The position numbers and the translations under genes were made by a program. This document shows positions 56,833-64,000 of a stretch of 64,000 nt of DNA, piece after piece. The notes beneath the pieces are model-generated. The model had not been told where the DNA came from, did not search any database, and saw only the letters and a list, made by a program, of their open reading frames with translations. Source of the stretch: Plantago ovata (taxonomy: Eukaryota > Streptophyta > Magnoliopsida > Lamiales > Plantaginaceae); contig CM051457.1 in assembly GCA_028274465.1 (NCBI GenBank), positions 99,819,982-99,883,981 on the forward strand, given 5' to 3'. Each line of letters starts with the position of its first letter. Position 1 is the first letter of the stretch.

Positions 56833-58135
56833 GCTTCATTTAGAACATAAGTCTATCGGACAATCTTTAGGGGAAAATTGCAATTTGGTCCCCTAAGTGG
56901 ACACCTATTGCAAATGCGGTCTCAAGCCGAATAAACAAATGCAAAAAATGTTTTCAATCGAGTTAAAGTACTTAATAATTCACAATTTGGTCCCTTGTGC
57001 CACTGGATGGTCTAGCTAGAGGCTGCTGAGTAGAATACGCGCGAATTTGGGCCCAATCTGGTCCCTTTCGTTGAACAGTTCAAAATCAGTAAACGTAGTA
57101 CAATACCTTGGATTTTGTTGAGTATCTTGAGTTGGTTCAAAAAAATGTTCTTCATCATCCATAGCTAAAAGCGAATTCGCAGGGAAATATAGAACAGTAG
57201 AATCGAGACTGGAGAGAGATGTGAATCAAGCCATTTTAGTTTGCAGAGAGATGTGAATCGAGGGGCAAGACGCCATGGTTTTAGTTTGAGGTGTTGCAAA
57301 AAAGAAAAAAAACAACGACGTGTGTGTGTGTATTTGTTTCTTTAGGTTGGAAGTTAGGACGCTAATTTTGTTCGGGTCATTTTTTGATCGATCGGTCCTT
57401 GGACTTCAGTCCAATCCGACCCAGACCATTTGGTCCGGATCGGATCCTAATTCCCAAGTATTCAATTACACCATTTTCACTTAAATTCATTGGAAAGGAG
57501 GGAGAACTATAAATGTGAATTGAAATGAACTTAACCTATTTGAAGTATAAATTATTAAATTTAACTAATTAATTAACCTAAACTAAATTTAATAAATCTG
57601 AACTGAACATATCTAAACTGAATTAAATTTAAGGTAAATGAACATAGCCTAACATGTACTTAAAATTAGTTATTATCTTTTAAATGAGTTATTCTTTGAA
57701 AGTCTTTTTAAAAAACAAGATGAAGAGAACATCAGTGCAATGGAGATGGAACATGAAAAATCATGCGCAATTTATTAGACTAAAATTTATTCTTAAAAAA
57801 AAGAGATGGCTTGCTCTAAAATGTAGTAGAAAATTATTGTAAATATTGTAATATAATACTTTAGAAGGTTGTGAGTTAATAATAAGATGGAAGGATCTAA
57901 ATCCCTCTTCAGAGTTTATAAATAGGAATAGTGAATTCGAAACTCAACCTAGTAAAGTGGGAGCAATGTAGATAGTTCACAAAAAATATTTTATGCATGC
58001 ATTTTGATAATTTGTATCATTTCTATAAAAGGAGATTTTTACTTAAATATTGACAACAATATATATGAAATAAGTATATAAACTTCAAAATTAAATCAGA
58101 TTCTTTAAGCTCCATAACCAACAAAGATTAAATTA
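56833..58135. other. Intergenic stretch up to the assembly gap
   Basis: No gene supported. It includes a 'gcaatttggtccc' type sequence (56880-57000) often seen at ends of plant non-autonomous transposons, and AT-rich sequence to 58135. Confidence 0.4.
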
Positions 58136-58235
58136 NNNNNNNNNNNNNNNNNNNNNNNNNNNNNNNNNNNNNNNNNNNNNNNNNNNNNNNNNNNNNNNNN
58201 NNNNNNNNNNNNNNNNNNNNNNNNNNNNNNNNNNN
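58136..58235. other. Assembly gap (100 N)
   Basis: Exactly 100 undetermined bases, the conventional filler for a gap of unknown size. It hides the 5' part of the Sirevirus that follows. Confidence 0.99.
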
Positions 58236-58797
58236 AGGTGAGCTTAAAGGTCAAGATGCTTGTCAAACGGGTTATTTCAGAGATCAAGGGAGATTGCTGA
58301 AATCCGCGCAGCTTTCTCAGTTAGAGCAAAATCAGAAGTTGCTAAAGAACCAGTCCCAGAAGCTGAAGAAACTGTAATGCTGAAAGACTGAGCCACAACC
58401 TGTCCTTCTTTCACAGGTAGTTACTTCAACCATCAGTAACACTTCAATTTCTGAAATTGTCTTTTGCAAAATTATTCTTCTCTACAGATTCAAGATGCAA
58501 GTCAGATGGTTGCTGAAGCCTCTGCACCAGAACCACCACTCCCTGCCCTCAGCAGGTAGTAATGATTTGGTATAAAAACTAAGTTGACAGCTTAGTACTT
58601 GTGTCTAATTTTAATTATTTCAGGATCAACAAATGGAGGATGCTACTCAAGCTCCTCATGGAATGGAAATTGTACTACATGAGCTGCTGACTTCAGGCAG
58701 GTAAAATCATGTTTCAGACTTAAACTTAAAAACAATTTTCCAAACCAATCCTGATCTAAATAAAATTCTTTTTCAGGCTCAAAAGGAGACCACTGAA

Positions 58798-61610
58798 GTG
58801 GTACTCATCACTGAAGATCAGCAAGTAAGTTCTGAAGAACTTTACTTGAGCTTCAAGAGGACAACTTTGTCAAGAGTTGCTAAGTCCGTCAGCAACTGGC
58901 AAAGATATAGGAGAATGGACTTCTCAGATCTTCACCTTCATCTCTCAAATGAGAAAAAGAGATCTTCACTATTAAAGCTCGAAACATTTGTCCACTCCAT
59001 CCTTCCTGAAGAAATGACATATTCTCAGCAAATGAGCTCAAATCTGATTGCTCAAATCAGAGAGAATATGAAGGCCAAATTTAAGAGTGCCTCTCCAGCT
59101 GAACAAGTTGTGATGCTCAAAGGTCTTTTTGTTCCTGTGGTGGCTGATCCCCACAAATTAACTGAGGAAGAGGAAGTGACAAGTGTTGCTTTGTACAAGC
59201 ATGTTGAGCTAGTCATTCTGACAGATGATGAAGAAGAAGAAGAAGATGAGAACATTCCCACTGATCCCAGTGATGATGAAGGGAAAGATTCTAAGGACAA
59301 GAAGGATGACGATGATGACAATCAAGGTCCAAGTCCTGGTGCTGGTGGATTGAAGTTAACAGTTGCTGAAAATACTCAATCTGACAATCAGCAAGCTGAA
59401 CAACAACAATCTCAGCAAGAATCTCAACCTCCTCCTGCTGATGCAGAAAATCAAGCACCTGGCAAGGTGCTGATACTGAAGAAGAATACGCCAGAAAAAG
59501 GGTTGCCTTGAAAAATGGCAAAAGTCCAGTTTCTGATGCCAAGGTTACTGAAGAAAACCTTGAAGACGAGGATGAAGAAGATGAAGATTACCAACGAGCT
59601 CTACAAAATAGTCTCGTGATCCATGCAAGGTATACGCAGGATCTGGAAATTGGTGAATCTTCAAGACCAAAATCAAAGGAAGTTCCATCCCTTCCACTTA
59701 CTACTGGCGAAACTCCAGTTACTGAGTCTCAAACGTTGCCTTCAGCAACTACTCAATCAAAACTAACTACTGGCGAAACTCCAGTAATTGAGCCACAAAC
59801 TCAATTGAAACAACTATCTACTGGTGAAACTCCAGTCGTTGAGTCTGAAGCGTTGCCATAAGCAACCACTCAACAAAAAGGAAGTGAAGCTACTGACAAA
59901 GGCTCAAAAGTCGCTCAACTTGATGAATCTGAGGATGATGACGACTTGTCAGAAAATGAAGATGAACAATCCAAGAAAGACCCAAAAGTCGTTCAGATTC
60001 CTCCTCCTAATTATCTCACTTATGAAGGAGATTCATTAAGAGCCGAGTTGCTTTTACGAGATGATCAGTTTGCTACTGAAATTAAGGCTCACTCCTTAAC
60101 ACCTCATTTAGTGCCGTTCCCAAGAGTTGAGGAGTTTACTCCCAGAATTTTACCACTAAAGCAAGTCCATGATGCCTGCAAAGCTGAAGATGAGGCATTG
60201 CTTGCTGAGAGCCCACTTGACATTGGAAAGATATTGGCTACAGTGCTGAGACGCACTACAACGTTAACTATAGCTCAGAAAGACATCAGTCTTTATCATA
60301 AGAGCTATGAAGAAGATGTAAGTCAAGCTCTCTTGCTAGCAAAGAATGCTCTTGTCAAAGCTCAGAATATGATGGATGAGAAGGCTGCAACAGAGAAAAG
60401 ACATGAAGAGAACATGATGAATATTCAAAAAGAGTTAGCAACAATGAACTCTGACCAACAAGAAATCATCATGAAGTATAACAGTCTCAACACTCTTGCT
60501 GAAAATTGCAATGAGTTTTATTCTCTGCACATCACTCCGATGTTGCAATCCATGTCTAAGGGGGAAAAGAAGACTATAAAAAGCAATCAAACCCCTCCTA
60601 CTCCTACTGATGATGCGCCACTTCCATTAGAACCTCTTGTTGAAAGAGAGCAAAGTTCTAAAAGACAAGCAGAAACTGAGTTAAATTCAGCAAGTACCAA
60701 AAAGAGAAAAACCGCTGCTGAAACTCAAGATTTCTGTCACACTGAAAGTCATCACAATCTGAATGAAGATGATGAAGAAGATGATGACAATCAAACAATA
60801 GCTCAAGCCATAAGAGCTAGACCCTTAACAGCCATAACTCCGTCTGGCCATTCAAGGCATTTTTCGTCTGACTCTTCAGCAAGAGATCAAGACAATGCTA
60901 AATCAAGACGAAGAAAGCAAAGACAGGAAGAGAAAAGGCTGGCCAGCATTGCTATTGGCTCCGGCATTGAATATACAAAGACCAGCAATGATGAAACCAC
61001 TCAGAATGTGATCAGAAACATTCATGGTTGCTGGATCTTAAAGCTGGAAGACTTGCTGGAAAATGAGTTCTTTCCTACAACCATTTTGAATCAAATGTTC
61101 AAATGGATTGAACTCAAGGTCCAAAGAAATCAAAGGGAAGAATCTCTCCCGAGAAATGTTGCTGGGAAATGGTTGAATCTAGAGGTCTATGTAAGAAGAG
61201 TTGCCATTGGTAAGACATACAAGCAAGAACCAAATTTGATAAAACCACCTGGCATTGCTTACTATGCTGACCCGATAACAAAGAAACCTAAGAAGAAACT
61301 TGGATTGATTCCTTATGAGTACTTCTATCTCACTGCTAAGGATCAAGAAGAAGATCTTCTCTGGTTAAGAAAGATTCATCCGAGAAACATTTCAGATACA
61401 CAGCTTCTCCATGCAAGCAATTGGGGCATGCATTTGTGGGTAATTAACTACATGGAAATGAATGCTGAAAAGCATCATCATACTGCCTGCAAAAATGCAA
61501 GAATTCTTCAACTACAAGTCCGTAGGCTTCTGGAAAACTATGAGAAGGATTGTGTTGAATTCACTGCACTTGAGAAGAGTGTAAAGAGAGATTTTGAGAA
61601 AATCCTCTGA
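58798..61610 (+). pseudogene. Sirevirus extra gene between pol and 3' LTR (env-like position)
   Basis: Open stretches 58798-59511, 59508-59861 and 59946-61610. The first ends in strongly acidic runs and Gln/Pro-rich sequence. The middle one has three copies of a 'TTGETPV.E' repeat. The last (554 residues) has a long coiled-coil-like region (about residues 110-200), a basic stretch ('AKSRRRKQRQEEKRL') and a conserved-looking end ('GCWILKLEDLLENEFFPTTI', 'ASNWGMHLWVINYMEMNAEK'). In Sireviruses an additional gene, sometimes called env-like, occupies this place. I see no clear signal peptide or fusion motif. Intron-like GT...AG intervals lie upstream (58415-58780), and spliced expression is known for such genes. 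Confidence 0.6.
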
Positions 61611-61871
61611 AAGAGCTTAAGTCCCTGCTAACGTTTTTGTTTGCTGATTCCGTGTTATCTATGCTTTCTTGTAAACTTCTGAATGATAACTTTCAGCAAT
61701 GAATTATTTTTTTTGACTCTTATTGGTTTTGATTATGCAACTTACTTATGCTTACTGTTCATTTATTCAAGTATGCTTGCATTAATCATCTGAGTTATTC
61801 AACATCAGAAACCTCTAAAAGGGTAACAATTAATTTAGCCATGGATTGCTAACATCAAAAAGGGGGAAATT

Positions 61872-63560
61872 TGTTAGGAAACTTGTAATTTTGATGAGCA
61901 ATTAACCATGCTAAATTAAGAACAGTCTAGTAACTAGTACTCTTAAGGTCCATAGGAATTTAGAATTTTAAGGACATTGTAAAAGAGGAACGTTTGCTGA
62001 TGACTTAGTTAGGTGTTAGATAAGTTATTTCTTTTGTGTATGACGTATTTTATTTCTGAAAAGAAAATAATTTATTGACACTTTAGCGTATGATGTATTT
62101 TATTTTCTGAAAAGAAAATATCTTATTGATGCTTAGCTTTAATGAATCTTGTTTTCTGAAAAGAAAAGACCTATTGAAGCATTTGCTGAAGATATATTTT
62201 GTTTATCACAAACAAATTATTGAAGCAAATAAGAAACCGGTCAGAATCTTGAAGACTTTTTGAAGATCTGAAGACTTGCAGAATTCGAAGACTTGAAGAT
62301 TGCTGAAGACTGGTAAGGCACGTGTTGCTCAGAAAGTGGAATTTTCAGCAACAGCATTGCATAAGTGAAAATCTGAAAGACAGAGTAGGTTGTGCTTGCT
62401 GAAACTGAGAATGAACACTTGCTGATGAACATATGTGACCTCTTGCTGAATGTACGTGAATTTGCGCTCCAATGTTAATGTTTGAATTCTATTCAAATGT
62501 GCATTTAATGCAAAGCTTACACGCGAAGGACATGAAGACTAGAAGACAAACAAAGGACGCTGCTGAAAGTACAAAAGCAAGATAGTGACATGTTAAGGAA
62601 CAAAAGCCTTAGGATTTGAAATTCAAACGGCTCCTTACTTTCACTATAAATAGAGGTCATCCGGCAAAGAGTTGAAGTGTGTCAACAACGTGATCAAACT
62701 CTCACTTGTGCTTAAAAACTCACAAACCTTCAAACACTCTTACTGCCATTGATCCGTTCCAAGACTTAAAGCTTGAAAAAGCTACTTGTGAAGAAGTAGA
62801 ACAAACTCGGCTAAGAAATTAGTTAAGTGTTCTTTCTTTCGAACAAGAACAAGTCTTGACACCAGAAACAATCAAACTTGTTTACTGCAAAGTATTCCAA
62901 GTTGTGTTTCTTAGATTACTTGTTGTAACTGAATAAGTTATAATTAAGTCATCTCACCCCAAAACTCTCTAACTGAAAATACACCCTTTCAGGCGTGATA
63001 TTCAGGGGGAACTTAATCGAGCAAGGTTTTGCTGATTAAAAGTACCAAGTTTGGAGGAGAACAAGGTTGAGTTCTCTAGTTTAGGTTGGAGACAAAGCAA
63101 GTGTGCTTTGGTTTCTGTTGAATCGCTTTAGATAGGAGATTGTAAGGAACCTCAATCATATCTTAGTGGATTCAGTCCTAGAAAGGACAAAGTGGATTAG
63201 TTGAGAGATTACGCCACTCTCAGATACCACTATAAAAGCGTTTGTGTGATTTACTTACTGCATTTAGCTTTCAGCAAATTATATCTGTTTGTACATAGTC
63301 ACTCACTTCACTTGCTGAAACCTTTACTTGCTGAAAGAGCACTTATTGTTTCAAAGACTTCCGCTCTCTGATTTTAAGTATCAGCAAATCAAGCTACTGT
63401 AAAGTAACTTACGCTTGCTGAGAAAGTTAAGTATCAGCAACCTCATTACTGAAAAGTAATAAGTACTTGCTGAGAAAGTTTTAAACGACAAAAGTTTGAA
63501 AAGACTATTCACCCCCCCCCCCCCCATCTAGTCTTTTCTTGTTGTTTGAAGGGACCAACA
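61872..63560 (+). mobile_element. Sirevirus 3' LTR
   Basis: A 1,689-bp LTR, TGTTAGGAAAC...GGGACCAACA. It holds three imperfect copies of a 'gtattttattt(c)tgaaaagaaaatA' unit (62040-62170), a TATA-like 'actataaatag' at 62642-62652, many 'ttgctga' words and a C run (63513-63526) near the end. Confidence 0.88.
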
Positions 63561-63847
63561 ATGTTTCATTACGTCGTCACTGACTACGTCCAGGTAGAGA
63601 ATGTTACGAGAGACTATCTTGTCTTGACATAAGTGCTTATGTGAATGTGTATGAGTCAATCGAGGCATTCTTCAACCTATATTCATGTTATGATTTGTAT
63701 GGTTTTTTGTTCATATATTTTTTGATAGATTCAATAGATTAGTTCATTTCATTTGGCATGAGACTCCATTTTTTGTGTTGCATTGTTTTTGGCATTAGAG
63801 TCTAGTTTAGTTGCTTGAGGATAATCAAAGGTTCGGTTTGGGGAGTT
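63561..63847 (+). mobile_element. Athila-like element, 3' end of internal region
   Basis: A reverse-complement match to 9422-9730 of the nested gypsy element, ending with the polypurine tract GGTTCGGTTTGGGGAGTT (63830-63847). The Sirevirus inserted into it. Confidence 0.85.
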
Positions 63848-64000
63848 TGATGAACGTGTATTTTACACTTTCATTTGAGTCTTTTATCACCAATTTAGCT
63901 ATCCTCTATGTTAATTTAGCTATATTTTAGTGCATTTTATTAGAATAGTGTCACGTTTCCCTTTAGTTTGTATTTTACAGGTTTGGGGTGAAAAACGAGG
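63848..64000 (+). mobile_element. Athila-like 3' LTR (cut by window end)
   Basis: It starts TGATGAACGTGTATTTTACA after the polypurine tract and follows the family LTR to the end of the window. Confidence 0.9.

Larger units (their letters stand above)
58236..63560 (+). mobile_element. Sirevirus (copia) 3' portion
   Basis: What remains is the region between pol and the 3' LTR, the polypurine tract 'aaaaagggggaaatt' (61857-61871) and the 3' LTR 61872-63560. The 'catcaaaaagggggaaatttgttagg' style junction is a hallmark of the SIRE/Maximus lineage. The 5' half lies in or beyond the gap. It is inserted in an Athila-like element that resumes at 63561. The coding part is broken in a few places. Confidence 0.82.

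Noticed and set aside
59052-59321. Serine-rich minus-strand frame
   Set aside because: Antisense shadow of the acidic tract in the Sirevirus gene.

Overview
This is nuclear DNA of a flowering plant, most likely a eudicot. Several observations point that way. Copia and gypsy LTR retrotransposons are nested in one another and carry plant-type primer sites (initiator tRNA-Met and tRNA-Asp). A Sirevirus tail, a PIF/Harbinger transposon, a Stowaway MITE and tRNA-derived SINEs are present. The host genes are plant types with short GT-AG introns: PDI-like, BEL1-like homeobox, F-box, B3-like and a resistance-gene remnant. The resistance remnant looks like the R1 group common in asterids, but I cannot name the species. 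Positions 58136-58235 are a run of 100 N.

Layout. 1-23.3 kb is a nest of elements. An Athila-like (gypsy) LTR is interrupted by one copia LTR (1-1606, cut by the window edge) and by a whole copia element (2211-20567). That copia element carries, inside its gag region, a complete-looking Athila-like element that encodes only gag and protease (8153-16421, target duplication ATCTG). 23.3-27.2 kb holds a copia solo LTR (duplication ACTAT) and the 3' end of a probable Tat-type gypsy element. 27.5-32.9 kb is a decayed B3-like host gene on the minus strand, with a gypsy solo LTR (duplication GATTC) sitting in an exon. 34.6-39.1 kb is a degenerate CATGTT-motif repeat region with inverted arms, split by a shortened gypsy element (35716-38285, duplication ATATG). 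40.0-40.6 kb holds fragments of an NLR resistance gene. 40955-44815 is a PIF/Harbinger transposon with both of its genes, followed by a Stowaway MITE set inside two long TA arrays.

The gene-bearing stretch is 45.8-54.9 kb: a six-exon PDI-like gene (plus strand), a BEL1-like homeobox pseudogene (minus) and an F-box gene with a 5'UTR intron (minus). 54.9-58.1 kb is mostly unassigned and contains two SINEs in opposite orientation. 58.2-63.6 kb is the 3' end of a Sirevirus, inserted in yet another Athila-like element whose 3' LTR begins at 63848.

Two things stand out. First, short GC-rich palindromes recur at fixed positions in otherwise unrelated LTR elements: just upstream of the TATA box in every Athila-like LTR, in U3 of two copia families, and as two arrays in the copia leader. 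Their sequences turn over between copies while the palindromy is kept, and one array shows compensatory arm changes around a constant loop. Second, the PDI-like gene has lost the CGHC redox site and carries a transmembrane helix and basic tail where PDIs have the a' domain and a KDEL-type signal. No CRISPR, rRNA or tRNA gene was seen.
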